Below the pieces are notes generated by a model. That model searched no databases, had not been told where the DNA came from, and saw nothing but the letters and a program-made list of their open reading frames with translations. Positions 50,895-59,997 of a stretch of DNA of 64,000 bases are shown here, piece by piece; position 1 is the first letter of the stretch; each line of letters begins with the position of its first letter. This DNA is from Virgibacillus_F necropolis_A (GTDB lineage Bacteria; Bacillota; Bacilli; Bacillales; Amphibacillaceae). The position numbers and the translations under genes are program-made. The DNA lies in NCBI RefSeq assembly GCF_044793635.1, contig NZ_CP084992.1, positions 3,162,001 to 3,226,000 on the forward strand. Reading direction: 5' to 3'.

Positions 50895-51782
50895 TTAAAG
50901 TTTTCGTCTTAATTCTTTTATTTCATCTTTACTTAAATGTGTAATTTTTGAATTTAGTTTAATTGATAATCCTTCCTTTAACATTTCTAGTGCGTCTTCT
51001 TTTTTTCCTTCCTCCTTACCTTCTTCTTTACCTTTTTCCCACAACGACTTAGGTAGTTTCCTTATTTGTTCTGACTCATCTTGGGATAAGCGATTAATCT
51101 GCTCCATTAATTCATCCTCCTCCGTATTGGATAATGGTAGATATGTTTCAAAAAAATTGTATATTAAAGCTGACTTTGCGGGTTCTATTTCCATTTTCAC
51201 TAGCATTCTTAAAAATTCTTTTTTAACTTGGACTTTTTCTTTCTTAGTATACCCCATTTTGCTAAGCAAAGCTAAAGCTGCCGGATTAGTTGAGCCGATG
51301 TAATGGCGCCAATTCATTTTTCGTAACTCTAACTTTAAAAAGTTAAACGTCAATACATGGAAAAAAGGGAAGTCTATTGAAAATTCATTCGATTCAGTCC
51401 GATTTTCATCATAACTAAAAATCGAAATTGGTAAAATTGGTTTTCGGTATTTGTTGTAAAGCAAACTAAAATAATGATACATTCGTTCGTTAAAATTAGG
51501 CTGGTTGTAGCTTTGTGGTTCCACATGGATAATCATTAGAGTATCTCGACCCTTTAGCTTTGTTTCAATAACTATATCTGCTCTTCGACTTTCTCCCTCA
51601 TATAAGTCCGTAAACATTTCCTCGGATAACGGTTTTATACATGAGAAATCAATGTGTTTGTGTACTTCTGGAAAAAATATTTCAAGAAATTCATCAAAAA
51701 ATGTGTGGATTAGTTGTTTAAATAGTTGATCGTGAGGGATATATTCGTTGCGGTCTTCACGTACTAACGTTGCTATTGACAT
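50895..51782 (-). CDS. Rpn-family PD-(D/E)XK nuclease/putative transposase
   Basis: 295 aa. Starts with HDQLFKQLIHTFFDEFLEIFFPE (about 17-39), typical of Rpn/YhgA-like proteins. The nuclease core is RADIVIETKLKGRDTLMIIHVEPQSY (about 67-92), with Asp, Glu and Gln in PD-(D/E)XK positions. The C-terminus is a charged KEEGKEEGKKEDALEMLKEG repeat, also typical. Family members promote RecA-independent recombination or act in defence. GC and codon use look like neighbours. Confidence 0.88.
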   Translation of the reverse strand: MSIATLVREDRNEYIPHDQLFKQLIHTFFDEFLEIFFPEVHKHIDFSCIKPLSEEMFTDLYEGESRRADIVIETKLKGRDTLMIIHVEPQSYNQPNFNERMYHYFSLLYNKYRKPILPISIFSYDENRTESNEFSIDFPFFHVLTFNFLKLELRKMNWRHYIGSTNPAALALLSKMGYTKKEKVQVKKEFLRMLVKMEIEPAKSALIYNFFETYLPLSNTEEDELMEQINRLSQDESEQIRKLPKSLWEKGKEEGKEEGKKEDALEMLKEGLSIKLNSKITHLSKDEIKELRRKL

Positions 51783-52008
51783 AGTACCACATCTTTCTAG
51801 ATAAAATGAGGAATGACTGGGGAGCTTTTCTGTTTATAGTATATCAGGAAAAAGCAACGCAAACAAGCGTTCTCCTTTAGGGCGATGAAATCGAAAAGGA
51901 ATTAGAAAATTATGATGACAAAGTTCATTAGCAATTATATACTAGGAAAAAATGTAGTGATTTGCCTGATTTTAATTTTGTTATTAACTTTAAGTTGAGG
52001 TGGTAAGC

Positions 52009-52392
52009 ATGATGGAGTCATTGTTAAAGAAAGTGGAACATTTTCATCAGTTGCAAAATAACGGTAGAGCCGCAGAAATGAATCAGCTTGTTTCGGATGA
52101 TTTCTTTGCGAGTTTTTCTTTAGGTCATGACAGCTCATTTCATACATATAACGCTAATGAATATCGATCAGGTAATCTTCAAGCTGAAAAAATCTACGAA
52201 GGTAAGCGGCCACGTTGGGAATATTGTATTTTAGGTTCGGGTATTCGTTCCGATAACGAATTTGTTGTGTCAGCGCATATCGATTTTTATTTAGATCATG
52301 AATTGATCAAAAGGGCGTTCTGCACAGAGGTTTACCGTAAAGAACAGGAAAAATGGAAACTCCTCCGACAATATATGGAGAAATATGACTGA
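52009..52392 (+). CDS. DUF4440/SnoaL-like NTF2-fold protein
   Basis: 127 aa from ATG 52009, directly after GAGGTGGTAAGC; ATG 52012 is equally possible. Residues VEHFHQLQNNGRAAEMNQLVSDDFFASF near the start and a C-terminal VYRKEQEKWKLLRQYMEKY fit the NTF2-like DUF4440 pattern of a short alpha+beta barrel. No catalytic residues can be named; function unknown. Confidence 0.7.
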   Translation: MMESLLKKVEHFHQLQNNGRAAEMNQLVSDDFFASFSLGHDSSFHTYNANEYRSGNLQAEKIYEGKRPRWEYCILGSGIRSDNEFVVSAHIDFYLDHELIKRAFCTEVYRKEQEKWKLLRQYMEKYD

Positions 52393-52464
52393 TTCAAAGG
52401 GTATACCTACTTGAAAAAATTTAACCACGGCTAGTAAGGTCTTAATAGTAAGGAGCTGAAAACA

Positions 52465-52557
52465 ATGAAAAGTATTAGTTCATATTCAAAATCGGCAACA
52501 TCTCATGCAAAGCCTGTTACTGGAGGCGATACTTTGCATGAGGTGGTATCCATTTAA
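52465..52557 (+). other. 30-codon small ORF with internal hairpin, uncertain
   Basis: ATG 52465 follows AAGGAGCTGAAAACA, a strong RBS, and encodes MKSISSYSKSATSHAKPVTG followed by GDTLHEVVSI. Inside, CTCATGCAAAG (52502-52512) pairs perfectly with CTTTGCATGAG (52532-52542). It could be a small peptide, a structured leader of the next gene, or the 5' remnant of a lost gene. Confidence 0.35.
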
Positions 52558-52651
52558 AATAATATCGCCTTAGTGAACGAAATCATTTCTGGTTAAACTG
52601 GCTTTGCACCTTATAAATATTCGTTAAATATAAATAAGGGGGCTGGCTGAA

Positions 52652-52918
52652 ATGAGTTATGTAAAAGCAAATAATATATTACCTGAAAAATTGATTATAG
52701 AAATTCAAAAATATGTTCAAGGAGAAACAATATACATTCCTAAAACCGAAAGTAATTATCAAAAATGGGGCACCTGTTCAGGTGGAAGAAAGGCGATTGA
52801 TGAAAGAAATGCTTGTATTAGGAACGACTTTAAAAATGGTAAAAGCATTAGTCAATTAGCTGATAACTATTTCCTTTCACCTGAAACTGTTAAAAAAATT
52901 GTATACTCCAGAAATTAG
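52652..52918 (+). CDS. CD3324-family HTH protein
   Basis: 88 aa. MSYVKANNILPEKLIIEIQK, YVQGETIYIPK (about 21-31) and a C-terminal helix-turn-helix FKNGKSISQLADNYFLSPETVKKIVY (about 60-85) match the CD3324/Mor-like small regulator family found scattered in Firmicutes. AAGGGGGC precedes the ATG. Probably DNA-binding; target unknown. Confidence 0.85.
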   Translation: MSYVKANNILPEKLIIEIQKYVQGETIYIPKTESNYQKWGTCSGGRKAIDERNACIRNDFKNGKSISQLADNYFLSPETVKKIVYSRN

Positions 52919-52922
52919 ACTC

Positions 52923-52966
52923 AAAGCACTGGTCATTATTATCACACAATGAACAGTGCTTTTTAT
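52923..52966 (+). terminator. Terminator after the CD3324 gene
   Basis: AAAGCACTG pairs with CAGTGCTTT around a 22-base loop, followed by TTTAT. Confidence 0.7.
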
Positions 52967-53053
52967 GGCAAATTTGATTAGTAATTATTTTCACTATTTA
53001 TAAAAAACATACAAACGAATAGAGTGTTTGATATAGAATGGAGTTGAAGAGAA

Positions 53054-53596
53054 ATGATTAAGTTCCTAACGGGAAAAAGAGTTTACCTAAGACCAATAGA
53101 AAATGAGGATTTAAATTTATTTTACGCCAAAGCCCTTTGGGATAAAGAAGGTAGGAGACTAACAGGGACACAGGCAGTATTTAGTCGTTCGGGTGTTCAA
53201 AATTGGTTTGATAAAAATTCTATGGACAATAGTAGAGTCGATTTATTAATCTGTTTACAGGAAAACGATCAGCCAATTGGAGATATAGCTATGTTAGATA
53301 TCAATCACCAAAATCAAAATGCTATTGTTAGGATTTCCATATTTGATAAGGAATTCTGGGGAGATGGATATGGCACGGAAGCAATGTCGTTATTGTTGGA
53401 ATTTGGGTTTGATATTTTGAATTTGCACAGAATCGGGCTAGATGTTTTCGCATTCAATGATAGAGCCATCAAGTCCTATAAGAAGCTAGGATTTAAGCAA
53501 GAAGGAATAATTAGAGATGAACTTTTTTATGATGGGAAATTTCACGACTCCATATTGATGGGAGTATTGAGAAAAGAATATAGGAAGGTGGACTAA
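53054..53596 (+). CDS. GNAT family N-acetyltransferase (RimJ/RimL-like)
   Basis: 180 aa. GKRVYLRPIENEDLNLFYAK at the start, the acetyl-CoA loop DKEFWGDGYGTEAMSLLLEFGF (about 98-119) and LHRIGLDVFAFNDRAIKSYKKLGFKQEG near 124-150. This is the RimJ/RimL class, which acetylates N-terminal residues or small amines. GGAG precedes ATG 53054. Isolated in an accessory region. Confidence 0.9.
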   Translation: MIKFLTGKRVYLRPIENEDLNLFYAKALWDKEGRRLTGTQAVFSRSGVQNWFDKNSMDNSRVDLLICLQENDQPIGDIAMLDINHQNQNAIVRISIFDKEFWGDGYGTEAMSLLLEFGFDILNLHRIGLDVFAFNDRAIKSYKKLGFKQEGIIRDELFYDGKFHDSILMGVLRKEYRKVD

Positions 53597-54107
53597 TTCA
53601 CATATGGCTGTTAAAGCGTGAAGTTTATTATGGATGAGAAGATATGACCCTGGTGTGACCTTTCATTCATCCGTGTACTCAAACCATGACATAAAGCCTG
53701 TCGTAACATCGAAGAAGGAATCCGCTTCACTTGATATTATGAAGGCTAATGAAAAATTATTTTATTTTAGTAAATGTGGTGCCCCTTTTTTAATAGAAGA
53801 GGGGTTATTTACATTTTTTTACATAGAGATTAGAGTATCATTAGGGTTAGTAAGAGGTTAGAAGGAGGAATTATATGATTGCTTTTGTTAGAAAACAAGA
53901 TATTCTTGGTGAACTATATTTTTAGCATAACATATTAAATGATATATACTTTATATTATTTTGTATTTAGTTCAATTTCTTTAAACAATTCTAGTGCGTT
54001 TTCTCTTATCACTAGGGTCATACCAAACCTCATTTAATAGTTTCAGGGTTAATGTTATAATTATTGGAATAATATTGAAGTAAAAATTATACTTATTAAT
54101 ATAAGGG
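53597..54107. other. Gap with decayed fragments
   Basis: No intact gene. A 75-codon frame at 53634 lacks an RBS. At 53874 a strong AGAAGGAGGAATTAT is followed by only 16 codons (MIAFVRKQDILGELYF). On the minus strand at about 53955-54035 a short frame reads MRFGMTLVIRENALELFKEI then ELNTK, like the C-terminal end of a lost gene. The region looks like the scar of deletions. Confidence 0.45.
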
Positions 54108-54662
54108 GTGAAGTCTCTGTTTGAATTTGCTTTAGTATTCATAGCATACCTATTCGGCTGTTTGAATGGAGCTTATTATGTAGGGAAGAAAGCGTCAAAT
54201 CAGGATATTAGAGACTTAGGAAGTTCAAATGCTGGAGCCAGAAATGCAGGTAGGGTGTTTGGGCGTTCTGCATTTATTTATACCGTTATTATTGATGCTC
54301 TAAAAACAATTATTCCTTTGATAATTGCTTTATTTTTGTTTGATGTTAGTGAACTATTAATAGGGTGTATAGCACTAGCCATTTTGAATGGTCATATTTG
54401 GCCTGTACAGCTTCAATTCCGCGGTGGTAAAGGTGTTGTTGTTTATTTGGCTGTTGCTTTAGTGCTTGCTCCTTTAACACTTATTGTGGTTGGATTAACG
54501 CTGCTAGTTGGATTGAGGATTAAGAGGAGTTTTACAATAGTTGGCTTAATCGCTCTAAGCACTATTCCAGTTATCCTAATATTCCTATCAAACCTGATGT
54601 TAGCAGGACTGTTTTTAATTATGCTATTGGTTGTTATAATCGTGCATAGAAAAGAGGATTAA
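54108..54662 (+). CDS. PlsY-like glycerol-3-phosphate acyltransferase
   Basis: 184 aa, about five TM helices. PlsY motifs are visible: motif 1 DLGSSNAGARNAGR (about 36-49, where PlsY has GSGNxGATNxxR), motif 2 NGHIWPVQLQFRGGKGVV (about 94-111). PlsY transfers acyl from acyl-phosphate to glycerol-3-phosphate at the membrane. The first motif differs (SNAGARNAGR), so substrate could have changed. GTG start after AAGG; one base separates it from the next gene, so this heads a three-gene operon. Confidence 0.85.
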   Translation: MKSLFEFALVFIAYLFGCLNGAYYVGKKASNQDIRDLGSSNAGARNAGRVFGRSAFIYTVIIDALKTIIPLIIALFLFDVSELLIGCIALAILNGHIWPVQLQFRGGKGVVVYLAVALVLAPLTLIVVGLTLLVGLRIKRSFTIVGLIALSTIPVILIFLSNLMLAGLFLIMLLVVIIVHRKED

Positions 54663-54663
54663 A

Positions 54664-56274
54664 ATGAGCCATTCTACACCAATTTTGTACAAAATAGCAG
54701 AACATGTTAATGAAATGGAACAAATATATCGTTTAAACTATGAAACATTTGTAGAAGAAATTCCGCAACATGAATCAAATGATACAAGAAAATTAATCGA
54801 TCGTTTTAACGAAGAAAATACATATATAATTGCGAAAAGAAAAGATGAAGTGGTTGGAATGATTTCGGTCAAAGGGAATCGACCATTTTCACTTGACCAG
54901 AAACTTGAGAATCTTGATACTCACTTACCGGAAAAAGCTGTGCCATGTGAAATAAGATTGCTATCGATAAAAGAAGCATACCGTGGTGGACGTATTTTTT
55001 ATGGTTTGTGTGAACAGTTGGTTTCTTATTGCTTAGATAAGGGATATTCAATGGCCTTAATTTCTGGAACAATACGACAGACCAAGTTATATAAGCATCT
55101 CGGCTTTCAACCATTTGGCCCACTTGTCGGTACGGAAGAGGCACCATACCAACCAATGTACTTAACAAAGAAGAACTTTGAATTATCGTCAAAAGTTTTC
55201 CAAAGGCTGATAGAGAGGAAAGAGAAAACTTTTTATCATAACTTTCTTCCAGGTCCTGTTGAGGTAACGAAGGAAGTGAAGAAAGCATGGCAAGAGCCAG
55301 CAATTTCACACCGTTCTACACCATTTCAAAATGTAATGGACGAAATACAAATGAAATTATGTGATCTTACTAATGCAAATCATGTAGAAGTAGTGGTCGG
55401 GACAGGCACCCTTGCTAATGATATGGTCGCAGCGCAATTGTCAGTGCTCCCAAATACAGGGTTGATTTTAGCTAATGGTGAGTTCGGCGAGCGATTGATG
55501 GATCATGGGAGAAGATGGGGTCTCTCTTTTGAAAAAATACAAAAAGCCTGGAACAATCCCATCACCTTACAGGAAATAGATCGTGTTTTAACAGATAATC
55601 CAGCCATTCAGTGGCTTTGGACTGTGCATTGCGAAACATCTACTGGATATGTTTATCCTTTACAACAACTGAAGGAAATTTGTGGAAAACATCATGTGAA
55701 TCTCTGTGTGGATGCTTGCAGTTCTGTTGGCTTGATCCCTGTAGATTTAACAGATGTTTATTTAGCGAGCACGGTTAGTGGTAAAGGGATAGCCTCGTAT
55801 CCTGGCCTTGCAATGGTTTTTCATCAAGTGGATATTTTACCAAATGAAATGATTCCGAACTACTTAGACTTAGGAAAATATCAAGCGAATCAAAGTGTTC
55901 CATATACACACTCTTCAAATGGATTAATGGCTCTGCACGCTGCCTTAAACAATCCACAATCTCAAAAAGATGAGCTCGCTCAAAAGGTATGTGAGAGTTT
56001 CACTTCGTCAGGTATGAACGTATTGAGAAGAGAAGACTACTCACCGGGAATTATTACGGTTCGTTTACCCAATGAAATGTCGTCAAAAGATCTTGGTGAT
56101 TGTTTAAAATCATATGGTATACAAACAAGCTATGAAAGTGGTTATTTACTTAAACGAAATTGGTTCCAGGTTGCCTTAATGGGAGACCAGAAACAGCCAG
56201 ATGTCATGAAAGCTATTCAAATGGTTTGTGATCAGTTTGAACATCTGACGAATGAGAAGGTCTTGAACAGATGA
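54664..56274 (+). CDS. Fusion of FeeM/autoinducer-synthase-like acyltransferase and class V aminotransferase
   Basis: 536 aa. N-terminal domain (about 1-185) starts with EMEQIYRLNYETFVEEIPQH and has EIRLLSIKEAYRGGRIFYGL, then RQTKLYKHLGFQPFGPLVG: the GNAT-like fold of N-acyl amino acid/homoserine lactone synthases. The C-terminal domain (about 195-530) is a fold-type I PLP enzyme: FLPGPVEVTKEVK, SHRSTPF, VGTGTLANDMVA, DACSSVGLIPVD and PLP Lys374 in STVSGKGIASYPG. It resembles 2-aminoethylphosphonate/alanine-glyoxylate transaminases. Overlaps the next gene by 4 bp. A bifunctional role making and N-acylating an amine is inferred. Confidence 0.85.
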   Translation: MSHSTPILYKIAEHVNEMEQIYRLNYETFVEEIPQHESNDTRKLIDRFNEENTYIIAKRKDEVVGMISVKGNRPFSLDQKLENLDTHLPEKAVPCEIRLLSIKEAYRGGRIFYGLCEQLVSYCLDKGYSMALISGTIRQTKLYKHLGFQPFGPLVGTEEAPYQPMYLTKKNFELSSKVFQRLIERKEKTFYHNFLPGPVEVTKEVKKAWQEPAISHRSTPFQNVMDEIQMKLCDLTNANHVEVVVGTGTLANDMVAAQLSVLPNTGLILANGEFGERLMDHGRRWGLSFEKIQKAWNNPITLQEIDRVLTDNPAIQWLWTVHCETSTGYVYPLQQLKEICGKHHVNLCVDACSSVGLIPVDLTDVYLASTVSGKGIASYPGLAMVFHQVDILPNEMIPNYLDLGKYQANQSVPYTHSSNGLMALHAALNNPQSQKDELAQKVCESFTSSGMNVLRREDYSPGIITVRLPNEMSSKDLGDCLKSYGIQTSYESGYLLKRNWFQVALMGDQKQPDVMKAIQMVCDQFEHLTNEKVLNR

Positions 56275-58103
56275 AGCGGATGATTCATTATATATCCAAA
56301 CATATCGTAGCTACCGCGGTCATCTTACTATGGCTGAAAACGGTACTTGTAACACTATTTGGATTTGACCTAACAACTGCTTCCTGGTTAGATCTTGTAT
56401 TACTCATCCTTGCCCCAATCGGAACGTTAATGTTATTTATCGGGTGTAGTTTCTTTTTTAGTAACCGAGTTCGCCCAATAAGTTTACTGGTCGTTTATGT
56501 ATTGATAACAGGCCTTTTATTTGCTAATCTACTTTATTATCGTTTCTATATCGACTTTGTAACGGTTTCTGTATTACTTCAAATAAGTAATGTTGGAGGC
56601 CTTGGTGCAAGTACAGTCGAATTGCTTTCTCCATTTGATGTGTTCCTATTTATTGATATTTTTATTTTATGCTGGATTATCTTTTCTAAAGAAAAGAATC
56701 AGATAAAAATGCCGATGAAAAAGAAATACACAATAGCCAGTATCGGATTAATTGCTTTTACCATTAGCCTGGGTGTCATACAAAGTCCACATTTACTTAG
56801 TGGGTATAATAGAGATCAGCTTGTAAAAACATTAGGCATTTACAATTATCAGGCGATTAATATGATCCATGGAGTCAAAGCACCGATTGAAAAGGCATTA
56901 TCCGATGCATCAGATGCTAAAAGTGTAAGCCAGTACATAAAAGAAAAGCCTCATGAACGAACAGATTTATTTGGTATCGCAAAAGGGAAAAATATTGTAC
57001 TTATAAGCCTTGAATCCACACAGGATTTTGTTATCAATGAAACAGTTCGAGGGGAAGAGATTACTCCTTTTCTCAATAACCTAATTAAAGATAGCTTTTA
57101 CTTTTCCAATATTTATGATCAGACCGCTCAAGGGAAGACGTCTGATGCAGAGTTTATGATTGATACGGGGTTGTATCCACTGCCAAGTGGATCTGTTTTC
57201 GTGCGTCGTCCTGAAAATACGTTTGAATCACTCCCATATTTATTAAAAGAAAATGGAGACTATACGGCAGCTACCTTTCATGGCAATACCGCAGAATTCT
57301 GGAACCGGGATCAAATGTACCGTAACCTTGGTTATGACCACTATTTTTCAAAGAAGTATTATGATGTAACTGAAGAAAACTCCATTAACTATGGAATTAA
57401 AGATATTCCTTTTTTTGAACAATCAATGGAAAACCTAACGCAACTACCTGAGCCTTATATGGCGAAGTTTATTACATTAACCAACCATTTCCCCTTCTTA
57501 TTAGATAAGAAGGATCAAATGATTGAACCAGCCAATACGGAAGTAGGTGTTGTAAATCGGTATGTTACAACAGTCAGGTATGAAGATGCGGCACTTAAAC
57601 GTTTTTTTCAGTTGTTAAAAAAGCAGGATATGTATAAAGATACACTATTTGTTATATATGGTGACCACTATGGGATTTCCAAAAAATATGAAGCGGGTGT
57701 CCATGAACTGCTCAATCAAAAAGCAACACCACTTAACCATTTGGAATTACAGCAGGTTCCATTAATTATTCATATTCCGGGACAGGAAGGAAGAATAATA
57801 GAAACAATTGGTGGTGAAATAGACATTCGGGCAACGTTGCTGCATCTATTAGGAATTTCTACTGAAAATCAAATGTCTTTCGGTCATAGCTTGTTTACGA
57901 GAGATGGTAATCATCCAGTCATTTTTAGAGATGGAAGTATGATTACAAGTGATTATGCTTATGTAAATAATGTGTGTTATGACAGAAGTTCGGAAAAGGT
58001 AGTAAACACCAAAAGTTGTTCGCCTTACCTGGAGGTTGTTCGGAATCAATTGGAGCTTTCGGATAATATCATACTAGGGGATTTATTGCGTTTTATTGAA
58101 TGA
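56271..58103 (+). CDS. LtaS-like membrane sulfatase-fold phosphotransferase
   Basis: 610 aa. Five N-terminal TM helices (about 10-175) and an extracellular sulfatase-fold domain (about 235-555). Catalytic and metal residues of the LtaS family are present: Glu in LISLESTQDF (about 248), nucleophile Thr290 in TAQGKTSDAEF, TLTNHFPF (His about 405) and VIYGDHYG (Asp-His about 465). LtaS enzymes move glycerol-phosphate from phosphatidylglycerol; relatives move phosphoethanolamine. ATG overlaps the aminotransferase stop (ATGA). It lacks a LtaS-sized C-terminal tail, and the substrate may be the lipid made by its operon partners. Confidence 0.9.
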   Translation: MKRMIHYISKHIVATAVILLWLKTVLVTLFGFDLTTASWLDLVLLILAPIGTLMLFIGCSFFFSNRVRPISLLVVYVLITGLLFANLLYYRFYIDFVTVSVLLQISNVGGLGASTVELLSPFDVFLFIDIFILCWIIFSKEKNQIKMPMKKKYTIASIGLIAFTISLGVIQSPHLLSGYNRDQLVKTLGIYNYQAINMIHGVKAPIEKALSDASDAKSVSQYIKEKPHERTDLFGIAKGKNIVLISLESTQDFVINETVRGEEITPFLNNLIKDSFYFSNIYDQTAQGKTSDAEFMIDTGLYPLPSGSVFVRRPENTFESLPYLLKENGDYTAATFHGNTAEFWNRDQMYRNLGYDHYFSKKYYDVTEENSINYGIKDIPFFEQSMENLTQLPEPYMAKFITLTNHFPFLLDKKDQMIEPANTEVGVVNRYVTTVRYEDAALKRFFQLLKKQDMYKDTLFVIYGDHYGISKKYEAGVHELLNQKATPLNHLELQQVPLIIHIPGQEGRIIETIGGEIDIRATLLHLLGISTENQMSFGHSLFTRDGNHPVIFRDGSMITSDYAYVNNVCYDRSSEKVVNTKSCSPYLEVVRNQLELSDNIILGDLLRFIE

Positions 58104-58139
58104 GGTACTGAAGGTACTACTTATATTTTCTAAGAAAAT

Positions 58140-58216
58140 GCCACCAAGCTTATCTATTTAGACGATAGTAATACTATAATCGAACAATAGAATAAATTGG
58201 TGGCTAGTATTTTTTA
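58140..58216 (+). terminator. Long-stem terminator after the three-gene operon
   Basis: GCCACCAA (58140-58147) pairs with TTGGTGGC (58197-58204), enclosing about 50 bases, with TAGTATTTTTT following. Confidence 0.55.
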
Positions 58217-58375
58217 TGCTTCTTTTTTTATTTAACTAACAATTATAAAAATTAGTGCCTTTTTACTTGAAACTAAAGTAAGTATACTATATTGTAGAAT
58301 AATATTTACTAAATATTTAGATTTATTTGTGACTTTAATCAAATCCAGCCATCTTGAAAAAGGAGTTGTGATTAT

Positions 58376-59968
58376 ATGTTTTCCGCATTAACCCCATTGG
58401 ATTGGAAACGTAGGGCAGTGAAGTACTATCCGCAAAAAGTAGCTGTTATCGATGAAGAAAAACAATTTACTTTCAAGGAGTTTGGTGAGCGTACAGACAA
58501 GCTTTCTGTTGCCTTACATCATGCTGGTATTGAAAAAGGTGATCATGTTGCAGTGATGTTGCCTAACACGCATTATATGCTGGAAAGTTTTTATGGGATT
58601 TGTCAGCTTGGTGCGACAATGGTACCGCTCAATTATCGCTTAACAGCGGGTGACTTGGAGTACATCATCAATCATAGTGATGCGAAGATGTTAATTGTTG
58701 ATGAAGAATTCAGTGGACCGATTGAGGATATCGCTTCAAATCTTTCATTGGAACAAATCGTAATAGTATCAGTACCTGGACATAAGACTTCTTTAAAAGG
58801 AGTGGACTATGAGGTATTTCTTCAACATATTCCAGAAAATGAGGCGTTGCCAGAGGTTGAAATAGATGAAAATCAGCTGCTAACATTGAATTATACAAGC
58901 GGTACAACATCAAAACCAAAAGGCGTGATGTTGACACATCGCAGTAATTATCTCAATGCGGCAAATTTTATGTATCACCTCGGCGTTAACCATGATGATG
59001 TTTATCTTCATACACTACCGATGTTCCATGCAAATGGCTGGGGTGGCGTTTGGGCCATTACCGCGGCTGGTGGTACGCATGTTTGTTTGAGAAAGGTCGA
59101 TCCTCCCCTTATTCTCGACTTGTTTGAAAGTAAGAATATTACCTTGTTATGTGGTGCGCCGACGGTAATTAATATGCTTGTGAATCATCCAAAGGCAAAG
59201 GAAACAAATATTAAGACCCGCCCACGCATGGCAACAGCGGGAGCTCCACCAGCGGCAGCCCTCATTAATAAAGCGCAAGAAATCCTTGGATTGAATATGA
59301 TACATGTTTATGGACTGACGGAAACATCACCATTCATTCTTTATTGTGAATGGAAGAAAGAATTTGATTCGAAATCAGCAGAGGAACAAGCAATAATTAA
59401 GGCACGACAAGGGATAGAGCTTGCTTTTAATGGCGAAACAAAGGTCATTCATCCGGATGGAGAAGAAGTCAGATGGAACGGCGAGGAATTAGGAGAAATT
59501 ATTACTCGTGGTAATGTCGTAATGGAGGGATACTACAAGGATCCAGAAAAGACAGCTGCTGCAATCAAGGACGGATGGTTCTATACCGGAGATTTAGCGG
59601 TGACCTATCCAGACGGATTTATTGAAATACGTGATCGTGCCAAGGATTTGATTATTTCCGGTGGAGAAAATATTTCGTCTACAGAGGTAGAAGGTATATT
59701 GTATAAACATCCAGACGTTATGGAGGTTGCTGTTATTGCCATACCTGATGAGAAATGGGGAGAGGTACCTAAAGCAATTATTGTGCTGCACCCAAATGTA
59801 GGTATTACAGCTGAAGAGATTATTAATTATTGCCGGTCTGAAATGGCTCACTTTAAAGCGCCGAAAGCAGTTGAGTTCGTCGAAGCATTACCAAAAACAG
59901 CGACGGGTAAACTGCAAAAGTTTCGCTTAAGAGAAATGAATTGGGAAGGGCCGAAGAAGGTAAATTAA
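58376..59968 (+). CDS. Long-chain acyl-CoA ligase
   Basis: 530 aa. AMP-binding motifs: LNYTSGTTSKPKGVMLTH (171-188), HVYGLTETSPF near 309, GWFYTGDLAV near 401 and the C-terminal RAKDLIISGGENISSTEVE near 423, with the catalytic Lys in LPKTATGKLQKFR near 511. It activates fatty acids as CoA thioesters. AAGGAG precedes the ATG. It is close to medium/long-chain FadD-like ligases of Bacilli; it does not overlap with the neighbouring operon. Confidence 0.93.
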   Translation: MFSALTPLDWKRRAVKYYPQKVAVIDEEKQFTFKEFGERTDKLSVALHHAGIEKGDHVAVMLPNTHYMLESFYGICQLGATMVPLNYRLTAGDLEYIINHSDAKMLIVDEEFSGPIEDIASNLSLEQIVIVSVPGHKTSLKGVDYEVFLQHIPENEALPEVEIDENQLLTLNYTSGTTSKPKGVMLTHRSNYLNAANFMYHLGVNHDDVYLHTLPMFHANGWGGVWAITAAGGTHVCLRKVDPPLILDLFESKNITLLCGAPTVINMLVNHPKAKETNIKTRPRMATAGAPPAAALINKAQEILGLNMIHVYGLTETSPFILYCEWKKEFDSKSAEEQAIIKARQGIELAFNGETKVIHPDGEEVRWNGEELGEIITRGNVVMEGYYKDPEKTAAAIKDGWFYTGDLAVTYPDGFIEIRDRAKDLIISGGENISSTEVEGILYKHPDVMEVAVIAIPDEKWGEVPKAIIVLHPNVGITAEEIINYCRSEMAHFKAPKAVEFVEALPKTATGKLQKFRLREMNWEGPKKVN

Positions 59969-59997
59969 TCGAAGGTGTAGAATAGATTAAGAAATCA

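Noticed and set aside
53634..53861. 75-codon plus-strand frame
   Set aside because: No RBS and no family resemblance; the region looks decayed.
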